64,000 nucleotides of DNA from SABY01 sp964612515. GTDB taxonomy: Bacteria; Bacteroidota; Bacteroidia; Bacteroidales; 4484-276. The notes beneath the pieces are model-generated. The model was not told the DNA's origin. It made no database searches and saw nothing but the letters and a program-made list of their open reading frames with translations. The stretch lies in the NCBI GenBank assembly GCA_964612515.1, contig CAZTCX010000004.1, forward strand, positions 1 to 64,000. Reading direction: 5' to 3'. Position numbers and translations under genes: made by a program. How positions within the stretch are numbered: position 1 is the first letter of the stretch; every line of letters begins with the position of its first letter. Positions 1-8,713 of the stretch are shown here, one piece after another.

Positions 1-419
1 CCCTCTTTCTTTTCGATGTAATCTGGCAGGTCTTCAATGGAAATGATTATCTGATGATTTGCGTTATCAGGCATAAATTTGTTGTAATAGACCACGTCGC
101 GATTTCCAAAAGGGAAAGGAACTTTTAGCACCGAATAATATATTTGAGCTGTATCTCCCTTTTTTACAAGCATCCGGGTATTGCTTAGATCGGTTATCCA
201 CTCGGGATAAGCTTCCACGTCTCTCACCACATTTACGAAGGTAGCAATGGAAAAATCGAGCGTGGTGGTAGCTTTGAATTCATCAAAAGCCTGACCTTTG
301 GAGGGACGGGTATAAACGGTAATGCCATCTTTTTCTTTTTTCAGCTTCCATTCGCCCTGCGCCTGGCTGGCCAAAGTTATGCTGACAACGATCAATAACA
401 AAAAAGCTTTTTTAATCAT
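1..419 (-). CDS. START/polyketide-cyclase-like lipid-binding protein, 3' end outside window
   Basis: The reading frame starts at ATG 419-417 and runs off the left edge, giving about 139 residues. It begins with a signal peptide (MIKKAFLLLIVVSITLASQAQ), so the product is probably periplasmic. The mature part (GEWKLKKEKDGITVYTR, then VVRDVEAYPEWI, FPFGNRDVVYYNKF) matches the START fold pattern, in which a hydrophobic cavity binds a lipid or another apolar ligand; the ligand cannot be told from sequence. The start overlaps the stop of the upstream sulfotransferase gene by 8 bases (ATGATTAA), which suggests translational coupling in one transcript. Family call is from remembered motifs; the missing C-terminus limits certainty. 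Confidence 0.7.
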   Translation of the reverse strand, partial: MIKKAFLLLIVVSITLASQAQGEWKLKKEKDGITVYTRPSKGQAFDEFKATTTLDFSIATFVNVVRDVEAYPEWITDLSNTRMLVKKGDTAQIYYSVLKVPFPFGNRDVVYYNKFMPDNANHQIIISIEDLPDYIEKKE

Positions 420-1554
420 TTTCGATGCGGATATTATCGGGCACAGAATAATTGTAATTCTTCATTGCAAAATCCCATTCTTTCAATATTACACCAAGTT
501 TCGACCGATGAATTGTATGCTCATTCTTCCGGTAGTTCTTCATTTGTTTTATGTAATCAACAAATTCCTGACGCGCTTCATCAAAACCCGGAAGCTTCAA
601 TTGATCATAAATCTGCTCGACCATCTCCATCGGTTTTTCCTCAAGGTCGGAAAACCGCACCTCAATCAGATTTCCGGAAGAGATTAATCTTTTTTGATCG
701 GCATAGTCGCTCAGGATATCTTTGTACACGGTTAAAATGTTGTTGTCCATCTCTGCCTCATCGATGGTCTGCAATTGCAGCGGTGGCATCATTTTTTCAA
801 AAAAGTTCCTTGTCGAAAGATAGACTTCAACCGGATTCCGGTGAATGTAGATGAACTTCGCATCCGGGAACATTTCAAGCAGAACCTTGACCCGCCCGGT
901 GTTGGGAGGGTTTTTTGAAAGAAACGTTTTCCCGCAGGTATTCTTCAGTGCTTTATTGATCAGCAACCGGTAGTCGTTTTTCCAGGCCTCCAGTGTTATG
1001 GGTTTGGTGCCATTAAAACGGATAAACCTTTCGTAAAAGTAACTTGTGTCTCTTGGGAACATCCAGAAATAGTAGAAACAAGCCGGAGTCTTATCCCCGA
1101 GTGCAAACTCTTCTTCCTGTGGATTGTTGGGGTCAAGTTTTACATTATCGCCTTTGCGTGTACTCGGGATCAAAAGGCTGGTAAAGCTTTTAAAAATAAA
1201 TCTTCCTACTTTATTAAATAAGGTATCAGGAAATACACCCTGGTAGGTAGTCACAAAGCCCATTCTGGGATCACAGCAAAGCAAATTATGCAGGTGGGTG
1301 GTGCCGCTACGCCAGTGACCAATGATAAAAACGGGTGTTGAAATCTCCTGTTTTTTGAATCGCGGGTTTATGAACCATCTTTCATAGCTTCTGAAAGGCA
1401 GGTTGATCAGATTGATCAGTCCGAGGATCACTATTCTGTGAAAATATCTTAGGGAAATGCCGTATCGAAACAGAAATCTGAGCAATATGTTAAAGCTGTA
1501 TCCTACGGCCGGTGGGATAAGTACTTCTATTTTTTTGGGTTTATCTGATTGCAT
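412..1554 (-). CDS. Sulfotransferase family protein
   Basis: 380-residue protein with the two PAPS-binding signatures of sulfotransferases. The 5'-phosphosulfate loop is near residues 78-88 (GHWRSGTTHLH) and the 3'-phosphate motif near 236-250 (YIHRNPVEVYLSTRN). Members move a sulfuryl group from PAPS to a hydroxyl or amine of a carbohydrate, lipid or small molecule; the acceptor here is unknown. The N-terminal 50 residues are hydrophobic (around 20-52), so membrane association is possible. The gene overlaps the downstream START-domain gene by 8 bases, and a shared job, such as modifying a lipid, is an inference from that pairing only. A perfect 19-bp palindrome lies 3 bases upstream of the start codon. 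Confidence 0.8.
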   Translation of the reverse strand: MQSDKPKKIEVLIPPAVGYSFNILLRFLFRYGISLRYFHRIVILGLINLINLPFRSYERWFINPRFKKQEISTPVFIIGHWRSGTTHLHNLLCCDPRMGFVTTYQGVFPDTLFNKVGRFIFKSFTSLLIPSTRKGDNVKLDPNNPQEEEFALGDKTPACFYYFWMFPRDTSYFYERFIRFNGTKPITLEAWKNDYRLLINKALKNTCGKTFLSKNPPNTGRVKVLLEMFPDAKFIYIHRNPVEVYLSTRNFFEKMMPPLQLQTIDEAEMDNNILTVYKDILSDYADQKRLISSGNLIEVRFSDLEEKPMEMVEQIYDQLKLPGFDEARQEFVDYIKQMKNYRKNEHTIHRSKLGVILKEWDFAMKNYNYSVPDNIRIEND

Positions 1555-1556
1555 TT

Positions 1557-1575
1557 TTTACTTTTGAAAAGTAAA
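1557..1575. promoter_or_regulatory. 19-bp perfect palindrome upstream of the sulfotransferase start
   Basis: TTTACTTTT, one central G, then AAAAGTAAA. It ends 3 bases before the minus-strand ATG at 1554, where a ribosome would bind. It could be an operator or an mRNA hairpin that hides the start; no regulator is identified. Confidence 0.35.
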
Positions 1576-1672
1576 GGAATAACTCAGGCAGGTATCCAGT
1601 ATTAGATTCCCGTTGTTATGATTGTAGTAATAATTCCCGTGTTTTACGGTTGAAAAGTGACACCCGTCAGCA

Positions 1673-2773
1673 CTAAACATTAAACCTTATGTTCAGCATG
1701 TCAGCATCCTGCACGATGTAATTCTTGCCTTCCACATGGAATTTCCCGGCTTCCTTTACAGCGTGTTCCGAGCCATATTTCATAAAGTCGTCGTATTTGA
1801 TAACCTCAGCGCGGATGAAACCCCGCTCCAGGTCGCTGTGGATTACGCCGGCAGCTTGCGGTGCTGTCATTCCTTTGTGGATGGTCCAGGCGCGCACCTC
1901 TTTTGGACCGGCCGTGAAAAACGACTGAAGATTGAGCATGTCGTAGGCGGTTTTGATCATTATGTTGACGCCGGGTTCCGTGAGGCCGGCATCGCTCAAA
2001 AATTCGCGGCGGTCGTTTTCATCTTCCAGCTCAGCAATTTCTGCTTCGAGTTTTCCGGCGATTACGATTACCTTCGTTTGTTTTTCGGCCAGGGCTGCTT
2101 TCACTGCGTCAACGTAAGCATTGCCTTTTGTGGCTGATTTGTCATCCACATTGCAAACATAAATTACCGGCTTTGCGGTAAGCAAAAACATATCATCGAT
2201 GATGTTCTTTTTGTCGTCCGCATCGAGTTCCATATCGCGGACGCTGCCAAAATTTTCGAGATGTGCCGCTACCTGACGCAGCACGTCGGCCTGGCGTTTC
2301 ATCTCTTTGTCGCCGGTTTTGCCAGCTTTTTCTACGCGTACAATTTTTCGTTCTACCAGGTCCAGGTCGCGCACCTGCAGCTCCAGGTCAACAATTTCCA
2401 GGTCGCGCACCGGGTCGATAGATCCTTCAACGTGGGGCAGCTCCTCATCGTCGAAGCAGCGCAGCACGTGGATGATGGCGTCGGTTTGCTGAATGTCGGC
2501 CAGAAATTTATTGCCCACACCTTCGCCTTGGCTCGATCCTTTGGCAAGTCCGGGAATATCTACAATCTCCACAACGGCAGGCATCACACGTGCCGACTTT
2601 ACCAGTGCGTCAATTTTATACAAGCGCTCATCGGGCACCTCTATCATGCCGATGTTCGATTTGCTGGTGCTGAAAGCAAACTTGGTAGTCTCAGCTTTGG
2701 TTTTGGAGATACAGTTGAAAATCTCAGTCTTCCCCACATTTGTCATCCCGATGATGCCGCATTTCAGACCCAT
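1673..2773 (-). CDS. ychF: YchF/OLA1 family ATP-binding protein
   Basis: 366 residues, the usual length of YchF. The N-terminus GLKCGIIGMTNVGKTEIFN is the G1 loop (usual form GLPNVGKSTLFN), DIPGLAKGSSQGEGVGN is the G3 region, and VCNVDD replaces the NKxD G4 motif, as expected for this ATP-preferring P-loop branch. The C-terminal TGS-like domain (about 280-366) includes FFTAGPKEVRAWTIHKG and DLERGFIRAEVI. YchF is a cytosolic, ribosome-associated ATPase linked to stress and translation control. The gene stands alone on the minus strand with its own -7 box at 2819-2826. Confidence 0.95.
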   Translation of the reverse strand: MGLKCGIIGMTNVGKTEIFNCISKTKAETTKFAFSTSKSNIGMIEVPDERLYKIDALVKSARVMPAVVEIVDIPGLAKGSSQGEGVGNKFLADIQQTDAIIHVLRCFDDEELPHVEGSIDPVRDLEIVDLELQVRDLDLVERKIVRVEKAGKTGDKEMKRQADVLRQVAAHLENFGSVRDMELDADDKKNIIDDMFLLTAKPVIYVCNVDDKSATKGNAYVDAVKAALAEKQTKVIVIAGKLEAEIAELEDENDRREFLSDAGLTEPGVNIMIKTAYDMLNLQSFFTAGPKEVRAWTIHKGMTAPQAAGVIHSDLERGFIRAEVIKYDDFMKYGSEHAVKEAGKFHVEGKNYIVQDADMLNIRFNV

Positions 2774-2818
2774 TGTTTTTTATTTTTTTGTTAATTTATT
2801 AAAGATAAAACCGACCGG

Positions 2819-2826
2819 CAAAAATA
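2819..2826 (-). promoter_or_regulatory. Candidate -7 box for ychF
   Basis: Minus-strand TATTTTTG fits the Bacteroidota -7 consensus TAnnTTTG, about 46 bases upstream of the ychF start. No good -33 TTTG is visible at the right distance. Confidence 0.4.
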
Positions 2827-2922
2827 GACAATCATCTGCAAGATTGCTTCAGGTCGTTACCGAAAATTATAGTTGTATTAATCATTTGACAACTTGACAA
2901 CCCGACAACAACTCATATTTCA

Positions 2923-3342
2923 TTAATAGCATTTCGATAGCTTGTCTTCAAGATTTGGTTTTCCCAGGCTGTCGGCTTTAAACCAGTCATCGCAGGCCGA
3001 GTAGCGATCGCCCATATAGAAATAGCATTGTCCGCGATTGTAATAAGCATCGGCATAGTTGGCTTTTACAGCAATGGCTTTGTCGAGCTGTTCAATGGCC
3101 TCTTCAAAGCGGCCTTTATTCATTAGCACAATCGCAACTCCATAAAGAGCCTGCGGGTTTTCTGGATTGAGACGGACGGCCTCCTGATAATGCTCCAATG
3201 CATCATCAATTCTGGATTGGTAAAGCAGGATCTCTCCTTCCCGCACATGGCGCTGCGACTCTTCCATCGGGTCGCTGCACGATGCCAGAAATATCGTGGC
3301 AAGAAGCAACAGACCGGCTAATCTAAAAATGTGTTTTTCCAT
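2923..3342 (-). CDS. Small TPR lipoprotein
   Basis: 139 residues. A signal peptide ends in the lipobox LASC (Cys near residue 22), so the product should be a lipid-anchored envelope protein. After it come about three tetratricopeptide repeats, for example ALEHYQEAVRLNPENPQALY, AIEQLDKAIAVKANYADAYY, and a final RGQCYFYMGDRYSACDDWFKA. TPRs make protein-protein contacts; the partner is unknown. It is the last gene of the dapF / acetyltransferase / mltG cluster, only 5 bases after mltG, so a link to cell-wall synthesis is plausible but not shown. Confidence 0.8.
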   Translation of the reverse strand: MEKHIFRLAGLLLLATIFLASCSDPMEESQRHVREGEILLYQSRIDDALEHYQEAVRLNPENPQALYGVAIVLMNKGRFEEAIEQLDKAIAVKANYADAYYNRGQCYFYMGDRYSACDDWFKADSLGKPNLEDKLSKCY

Positions 3343-3347
3343 TATTA

Positions 3348-4400
3348 TTAATTTTTATTTCGTTTGTTAATGGCCCGGTAGTGTGCCTGGGCATTGTTGA
3401 GATGTTGCCGATAGGTTCGGGCAAACTCATGGTAGCCGGAGCCGTCGGGGCGGGCAACAAAAAACATGTAGTCGTGCTTTTCAGCATTAAGCACCGCCAA
3501 CAGACTGCTTGCCGAAGGGATACAAATTGGCCCTGGGGGCAGGCCGTCATTGAGATACGTGTTGTACGGCGAATCGATTTGGGTGTGGATACGATAGACT
3601 CTGTTTAGCAGCGAGTCAGTTTGCCTGTAAAAAGCATACACTGCTGTTGGATCGGCCTGCAGCCGCCAGCCCTGCCGAAGTCTGTTGAGATAAACTCCCG
3701 CGATGGTTGCCTTTTCATCGTTGCGGTTGGTTTCCTTTTCAACGATGGAAGCCAGCGTGCTTACCTGCACCCGATCAAGACCCTCGGCGTCAGCCTGCGC
3801 TATTTTTTGGTTATCCCAAAATTTTCCATACTCCCGGTTCATGCGATCCACAAACCCCTCTGCCGTTGTGTTCCAATAAAATTCGTAGGTGTTCGGAATA
3901 AACAAAGCGGGCGCCGTTTCGATGGTCAATCCATAGCGATTACGAAAGTCAGCACTTTGAACATAATTGATGATGGAAGTGCTGTCGGCTTCTATTTGTT
4001 TTCCAATCACACCCGCCAACTGCTCGACGGTGCGCAGGTTATTAAAAACAACATTCAGTGGCGATTGCTTTCCAGAGCGCAGCATATCGATCAATTCATT
4101 GTTGCTCATCCCTCCTGTCAGCTCGTACCTTCCGGGATTAATATGTGCGGGCAGGTTTTTGCGCTGAGCCAGCCAGGCAAAAGTGCGTGGGTTTTTGAGA
4201 AGATTACTTGACGCAATATTTTCGAGGAGATCGACATAGTCAGAACCTGTGGCGACGTATAGATAATCCTTTTCGTCCTCTGTCAGATTCACATTGTCCT
4301 GCAACACCACCATCCAAAAAGCTGTTGCTGCTGTGGCTGCCAAAATCAGAACAAAGCCAATTGTGCTGTACAGAATAATTTTGCGTGTTGATGATTTCAT
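3348..4400 (-). CDS. mltG: Endolytic murein transglycosylase MltG
   Basis: 350 residues with one N-terminal transmembrane segment (about 9-33), then the YceG/MltG domain. The catalytic Glu is E221 in STLASIVEKET, followed by the conserved blocks VYLNRLRQGWRLQADPT and the GLPPGPICIPS region. MltG cuts nascent peptidoglycan strands at the outer face of the inner membrane and is thought to act as a terminator of glycan polymerisation. It sits in an operon with dapF, which makes the meso-diaminopimelate used in peptidoglycan, so the cluster is coherent. Start ATG 4400 gives the expected cytoplasmic lead of basic residues (MKSSTRK). Confidence 0.93.
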   Translation of the reverse strand: MKSSTRKIILYSTIGFVLILAATAATAFWMVVLQDNVNLTEDEKDYLYVATGSDYVDLLENIASSNLLKNPRTFAWLAQRKNLPAHINPGRYELTGGMSNNELIDMLRSGKQSPLNVVFNNLRTVEQLAGVIGKQIEADSTSIINYVQSADFRNRYGLTIETAPALFIPNTYEFYWNTTAEGFVDRMNREYGKFWDNQKIAQADAEGLDRVQVSTLASIVEKETNRNDEKATIAGVYLNRLRQGWRLQADPTAVYAFYRQTDSLLNRVYRIHTQIDSPYNTYLNDGLPPGPICIPSASSLLAVLNAEKHDYMFFVARPDGSGYHEFARTYRQHLNNAQAHYRAINKRNKN

Positions 4401-4424
4401 TTTAGAAGGATGATCAGCGATAAG

Positions 4425-4946
4425 CTAAGCGCGAAAAAGTTGGTAAAATTGTTCGTCTTTCCACTGGCCATTTTGGAGTAGCCAATCCTGTTTGGTGCCG
4501 GTTTTTACAAATCCCTGCTTTTCAAAAATCCTGATGCTGGCAATGTTGTCGGGGGTGATGGATGCAAACACCTGATGCAGATTGAGGATTTCAAAGCAAT
4601 AATCGATCACCATCCGAAGTGCTTCACTGCCATAGCCTTTGTTTCGTTCGTCGGAGGTCAGTAATATTCCAGTGCCTACGCGGAGATGTGTCGGGTCGTA
4701 TTCGAAAAGATCGATGGTGCCAATGGCCAGCTCACTTTTGCGAAGCACGATCATCAGCCGCAATTGCTTTGCTGCACTCAGATCGCGGGCAGCCGTAAGC
4801 ACATATTGCTCGATGTCGAAACGCGAATAAGGTGCCAGGGTATTGCTCAGATGCCACACCGCCGGGTCGTTTTCCCATTGGTAAAGCTGGTCAATGTCTT
4901 CAGGCTCCGGGGCTCGCAAAAAGATGTTTTCTCCGGTAAGGGTCAT
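4425..4946 (-). CDS. GNAT N-acetyltransferase, RimJ/RimL type
   Basis: 173 residues. The opening LTGENIFLRAPEPEDIDQLYQWENDP and the acetyl-CoA loop TSDERNKGYGSEAL followed by NLHQVFASITPDNIASIRIFEKQGF are typical of the RimJ/RimL/SpeG-like GNAT branch, which acetylates N-termini of ribosomal proteins or small amines. The substrate cannot be assigned. It lies between dapF (20 bases upstream) and mltG (24 bases downstream) on the same strand, so it is very likely co-transcribed with them. Confidence 0.85.
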   Translation of the reverse strand: MTLTGENIFLRAPEPEDIDQLYQWENDPAVWHLSNTLAPYSRFDIEQYVLTAARDLSAAKQLRLMIVLRKSELAIGTIDLFEYDPTHLRVGTGILLTSDERNKGYGSEALRMVIDYCFEILNLHQVFASITPDNIASIRIFEKQGFVKTGTKQDWLLQNGQWKDEQFYQLFRA

Positions 4947-4966
4947 GACATTTTAAAAATATGAAA

Positions 4967-5764
4967 TCACGATTTGGTTTGATAGCTTCCACTAAATACA
5001 AAAGTCGCCGGGCCTTCGAGCCACACGCCTTTAAAACCATGGCCTTCACGGCGCGCCGAAACGCGCATTTTCCCGCCTTTGGCATCGATGATTACTGTGC
5101 CGGCGTCAACCTCGTTCTGCAATAAATATGAGATGGCTGCTGCAACTGATCCGGTGCCACATGCCAGCGTTTCTGCTTCCACGCCGCGTTCGTAGGTGCG
5201 CATGCGCACATGGAGTGGTGCCACTTTTTGTACGAAATTTACATTAATGCCATGTTCTTTAAACCGATCGCTGTAGCGGATTTTGCTACCCTCTTGCTGC
5301 ACATCAACTTCGGCTATATTTTCCACAGGAACTACCAAATGTGGTGACCCGGTATCGAGGCGGTAATTACCATCAATCTGTACGAAATCTTCAACGTCGT
5401 TCATTTTTAAGCGGATGGTAGCCTGTTGCTGTTGTTCCTGCACAAGTTGGGCGTGATGAATTCCATCGACGGCGCTAAAGATGAGTTGCTTTTCGCTGAT
5501 ACCGCGACGAATGGCAAACCATGCGATACACCTGCCGCCGTTGCCACACATGGTGGCCTCGCGGCCGTCGGAATTGAAATAGCGCATATCAAAATCATAA
5601 TCGCGGCTGTTGCCCAGCAATAGCATGCCATCAGCGCCCACACCAAAATTCCGGTCGCAAAAGAATTTTATTGTCGGAACGTCAGCTTTAAACTGATTCC
5701 GCCGGTTGTCGATTATGATGAAATCGTTGCCGGCACCTTCGTATTTTTCAAAGTCTATATTCAT
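4967..5764 (-). CDS. dapF: Diaminopimelate epimerase
   Basis: 265 residues, close to the usual DapF length. The two catalytic cysteines are present: C73 in the MCGNGGRC block and C202 in ETLACGTGSVAA. The enzyme interconverts LL- and meso-2,6-diaminopimelate in the cytosol, the penultimate step to lysine and the source of the peptidoglycan cross-linking residue. It heads a four-gene minus-strand cluster (dapF, acetyltransferase, mltG, TPR lipoprotein) with spacings of 20, 24 and 5 bases. The 274-base region upstream separates it from the divergent htrA gene; I could not name a clear promoter there. Confidence 0.96.
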   Translation of the reverse strand: MNIDFEKYEGAGNDFIIIDNRRNQFKADVPTIKFFCDRNFGVGADGMLLLGNSRDYDFDMRYFNSDGREATMCGNGGRCIAWFAIRRGISEKQLIFSAVDGIHHAQLVQEQQQQATIRLKMNDVEDFVQIDGNYRLDTGSPHLVVPVENIAEVDVQQEGSKIRYSDRFKEHGINVNFVQKVAPLHVRMRTYERGVEAETLACGTGSVAAAISYLLQNEVDAGTVIIDAKGGKMRVSARREGHGFKGVWLEGPATFVFSGSYQTKS

Positions 5765-6038
5765 AACTTATTAATATGATACAAAAAACGGCATTTTTTA
5801 GTTAACCGGCTGCGGGAGTTTGCTATTGTCTGACTTTTTGCAATCGCAAGTTTTCCGCTTTTGTCCCAAGGAGGCTTAAGAACTTTTAACGATACTGCCG
5901 AAATTACTATTTTAGGATGCCGTTATCAAACAACCTTTGTCGCTGTATTAATGACATTTCTGCAGTGGTTTAGTTATTGATAGGGTTGGTAACCAATTAT
6001 TTTCAAAATCATATTCATTAAAAATTAATAATAGCATC

Positions 6039-7496
6039 ATGAAAAGATTTGCTTTAACATTACTGGTTGCTTTTGCCGGTGGTATGCTTGCTGTGGGTCT
6101 CATCAACATAATCCACCGCGACGCTGCGGTACAACCTGTGCGTACTTCTATGGCCGCATCCGATACATTTACCGCACAACCGGCTGCCTATTCCATGCCT
6201 TCGGTGCCACAGCAGGGAGCTCCCGATTTTGTGGCTGCTGCCGAGATGACAGTGAACGCAGTGGTCCATATCAAAACAGAGGTGCGCCGTCGTACTTCAT
6301 CTTATGATGATTTCTTTTACGAATTTTTTGGTCGGTCCCAGCCGCAATACAATCAGCCGCTGATGGCTTCAGGCTCCGGAGTTATCATTTCTGACGGAGG
6401 CTACATTGTTACAAACAACCACGTGGTACAAAATGCCGAGCGCATTGAGGTAATCCTCAACGATAAGCGCTCATACGAAGCAGAGATTATCGGAACTGAT
6501 CCTTCTACCGATCTGGCTTTGATAAAAATTAACGACGAAAACCTTCCTTTTCTCACCTACGGAAACTCCGACGATGTGCGGGTAGGAGAGTGGGTGTTGG
6601 CGGTGGGCAACCCTTTTAATCTTACCAGCACCGTAACGGCTGGCATTGTGAGCGCCAAAGCTCGCGACATCAACATTCTGGGAACTTCCTCTGCTATCGA
6701 GTCGTTTATTCAAACCGATGCACCCGTAAATCGTGGCAACAGTGGTGGCGCGCTTGTCAATATAGCCGGACAACTTATTGGCATCAATGCTGCCATTGCT
6801 TCCAACACAGGAAGTTTTACAGGTTATTCGTTTGCCATCCCGGTGAATATTGTAAAAAAAGTGGTGAACGATCTTATCAATTATGGTGAAATCCAACGCG
6901 CCTACATTGGCGTTTCTATTCGTGATATAGACAGCGAGTTTGCCCGCGAGCACAGCCTGAAAAACCTGCATGGAGTTTATGTGGTTGCAGTAGCAGAAAA
7001 AAGCTCCGCCGCCGATGCTAATATTCGCGCTGATGATGTGATTATACAAATTCAGGGAGTACCTGTCAACAGCGTGTCGCAACTCCTCGAAGCAGTAAGT
7101 CAGCATAGCCCGGGCGAACGAATAAATGTTGTTTTGATTCGCGACGGAAAAACGATGGAAAAAGAAGTGCTCCTGAAAAACCGTGAAAATACCTACGACC
7201 TCGTATCTGCACCCAAAAGTGAGGCAATAAGTAAATTAGGCGCCACCTTTGAACCACTCTCTGCCGAAGAAAGTGCCTCTCTGGGCATCGACTACGGGAT
7301 GAAGATTACAGCACTAAATCGCGGAAAGCTGATGGATCGGGGCATTCGTCAAGGATTTATTATTACCAACATAGACAAAACGCCCGTGCGCTCCATCGAC
7401 GACATCAAAAACCTGCTGGCCAAAAAGTCGGGCGGCGTCCTAATAGAAGGCGTTTATCCCAACGGACAAAGAGCCTATTACGCCATCGGGCTTTAG
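6039..7496 (+). CDS. HtrA/DegP-type periplasmic serine protease
   Basis: 485 residues: an N-terminal signal or anchor segment (about 3-25), a trypsin-like domain, then two PDZ domains (about 290-370 and 390-485). The catalytic triad is H128 (VTNNHVV), D158 (STDLALIKI) and S235 (NRGNSGGALV). HtrA proteins degrade or refold damaged envelope proteins and are often stress-induced. The DFFYEFFG stretch before the protease domain is typical of the Q-linker/LA loop region of DegP. The gene is monocistronic, closed by a strong terminator at 7554-7598. Confidence 0.93.
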   Translation: MKRFALTLLVAFAGGMLAVGLINIIHRDAAVQPVRTSMAASDTFTAQPAAYSMPSVPQQGAPDFVAAAEMTVNAVVHIKTEVRRRTSSYDDFFYEFFGRSQPQYNQPLMASGSGVIISDGGYIVTNNHVVQNAERIEVILNDKRSYEAEIIGTDPSTDLALIKINDENLPFLTYGNSDDVRVGEWVLAVGNPFNLTSTVTAGIVSAKARDINILGTSSAIESFIQTDAPVNRGNSGGALVNIAGQLIGINAAIASNTGSFTGYSFAIPVNIVKKVVNDLINYGEIQRAYIGVSIRDIDSEFAREHSLKNLHGVYVVAVAEKSSAADANIRADDVIIQIQGVPVNSVSQLLEAVSQHSPGERINVVLIRDGKTMEKEVLLKNRENTYDLVSAPKSEAISKLGATFEPLSAEESASLGIDYGMKITALNRGKLMDRGIRQGFIITNIDKTPVRSIDDIKNLLAKKSGGVLIEGVYPNGQRAYYAIGL

Positions 7497-7553
7497 ACTG
7501 ATGCGTTTTTCACCAGTGTGAAAAACAAACTTTTTCAAACTTTTTAAACATTG

Positions 7554-7598
7554 ACCGTGCAAGCTGTGTTAGGTAGCTTGCATGGTTAACTTTTTTTT
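7554..7598 (+). terminator. Rho-independent terminator after htrA
   Basis: Stem TGCAAGCT paired with AGCTTGCA, extended outward by ACC/GGT across one mismatch, with a loop of about 9 bases. It is followed after a few bases by eight T. Confidence 0.75.
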
Positions 7599-7617
7599 AC
7601 ATTTCATATTATCCTTT

Positions 7618-7625
7618 TACTTTCG
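7618..7625 (+). promoter_or_regulatory. Candidate -7 box for the rpoD-like gene
   Basis: TACTTTCG, one base off the Bacteroidota -7 consensus TAnnTTTG, lies just downstream of the htrA terminator and about 110 bases before the sigma factor start, which would leave a long 5' leader. Confidence 0.35.
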
Positions 7626-7735
7626 CAATAAAACAAAGGCGTGCATAGTTAAGTATCAGGATTAATTGCGCCATAGCAACAACAAAACCATTATTTATCG
7701 GGATAGCTTTAACTTAATTTTTAAGGAATTTTTTA

Positions 7736-8602
7736 ATGAGACAGCTAAAGATCACCAAGTCGATTACTAATCGCGAAACTGCATCTCTGGACAAGTACCT
7801 GCAGGACATAGGCAAAGAAGAACTCATTACTGCCGAGGAGGAGGTACAACTGGCACAGCGCATCAAGCAGGGCGACCAGATGGCATTGGAAAAACTTACC
7901 AAAGCCAATTTGCGTTTTGTGGTGTCGGTAGCCAAACAGTACCAAAACCAGGGACTTAGTTTGCCTGATCTTATCAACGAAGGAAACCTGGGTCTGATCA
8001 AAGCCGCACAGCGTTTTGACGAAACCAGAGGTTTTAAATTTATTTCCTATGCCGTATGGTGGATTCGTCAGTCGATTTTACAGGCGCTGGCAGAGCAATC
8101 ACGTATTGTTCGTTTGCCGCTCAACCAGGTAGGATCGCTCAACCGCATCCGCAAGGAATCATCAAAACTCGAACAGAAGTTTGAACGTCCCCCTTCGGCC
8201 GACGAAATTGCCGAATCATTGGATTTGCCGGAAAGCAAAATTGAGTCGGTGCTCAAAATCACCACCCGAACCGTTTCTATGGATGCTCCATTGACACAGG
8301 ACGAAGATATGAGCCTGCTCGATGTGTATATTTCCGAAGACAGCCCGCACACCGACAAAGATCTTATGAAGGAGTCGCTTGCCAAAGAAATTCAACGCTC
8401 ACTGGCTACACTCACCAAAAAAGAACGCGACGTCATCAACCTTTTTTACGGCATTGGTATGAACCACGGCCTGACACTCGACGAAATCGCAATGAAATTT
8501 GACCTCACCCGCGAGCGTGTCCGTCAAATCAAAGAAAAGGCCATCAGACGCCTTAAACATAATTCACGTAGCAAACTTCTCAAAGCCTATTTAGGCCAAT
8601 AG
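7736..8602 (+). CDS. rpoD: Primary sigma-70 factor, short Bacteroidota type
   Basis: 288 residues. Region 1.2 starts the protein (MRQLKITKSITNRETASLDKYLQDIG), region 2 holds NLRFVVSVAKQYQNQGLSL, NLGLIKAAQRFDETRGFKF and the -10 binding/melting block YAVWWIRQSI, region 3 follows, and region 4 ends with the helix-turn-helix TLDEIAMKFDLTRERVRQIK. There is no region 1.1, as in other Bacteroidota housekeeping sigma factors, whose promoters read TAnnTTTG rather than TATAAT. It directs RNA polymerase to most genes here. It is followed by a strong terminator at 8628-8662. Confidence 0.95.
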   Translation: MRQLKITKSITNRETASLDKYLQDIGKEELITAEEEVQLAQRIKQGDQMALEKLTKANLRFVVSVAKQYQNQGLSLPDLINEGNLGLIKAAQRFDETRGFKFISYAVWWIRQSILQALAEQSRIVRLPLNQVGSLNRIRKESSKLEQKFERPPSADEIAESLDLPESKIESVLKITTRTVSMDAPLTQDEDMSLLDVYISEDSPHTDKDLMKESLAKEIQRSLATLTKKERDVINLFYGIGMNHGLTLDEIAMKFDLTRERVRQIKEKAIRRLKHNSRSKLLKAYLGQ

Positions 8603-8627
8603 TTGATAAAGTATCAGAAGAAATTCG

Positions 8628-8662
8628 AGACCTGCCCCATTTGTGGCAGGTCTTTTTTTTTT
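8628..8662 (+). terminator. Rho-independent terminator after rpoD
   Basis: Perfect 9-bp stem AGACCTGCC / GGCAGGTCT with an 8-base loop, followed by a run of nine T. Confidence 0.9.
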
Positions 8663-8713
8663 GAAAAAAGTGTAACAAACCTTTTTTTAATGTGTCATAC
8701 AAGCAACTAACTG

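Noticed and set aside
1673..2773. ychF with changed G1 and G4 loops as a novel ATPase
   Set aside because: NVGKT and CNVDD are ordinary variants in Bacteroidota YchF, and length and TGS-like domain are normal.
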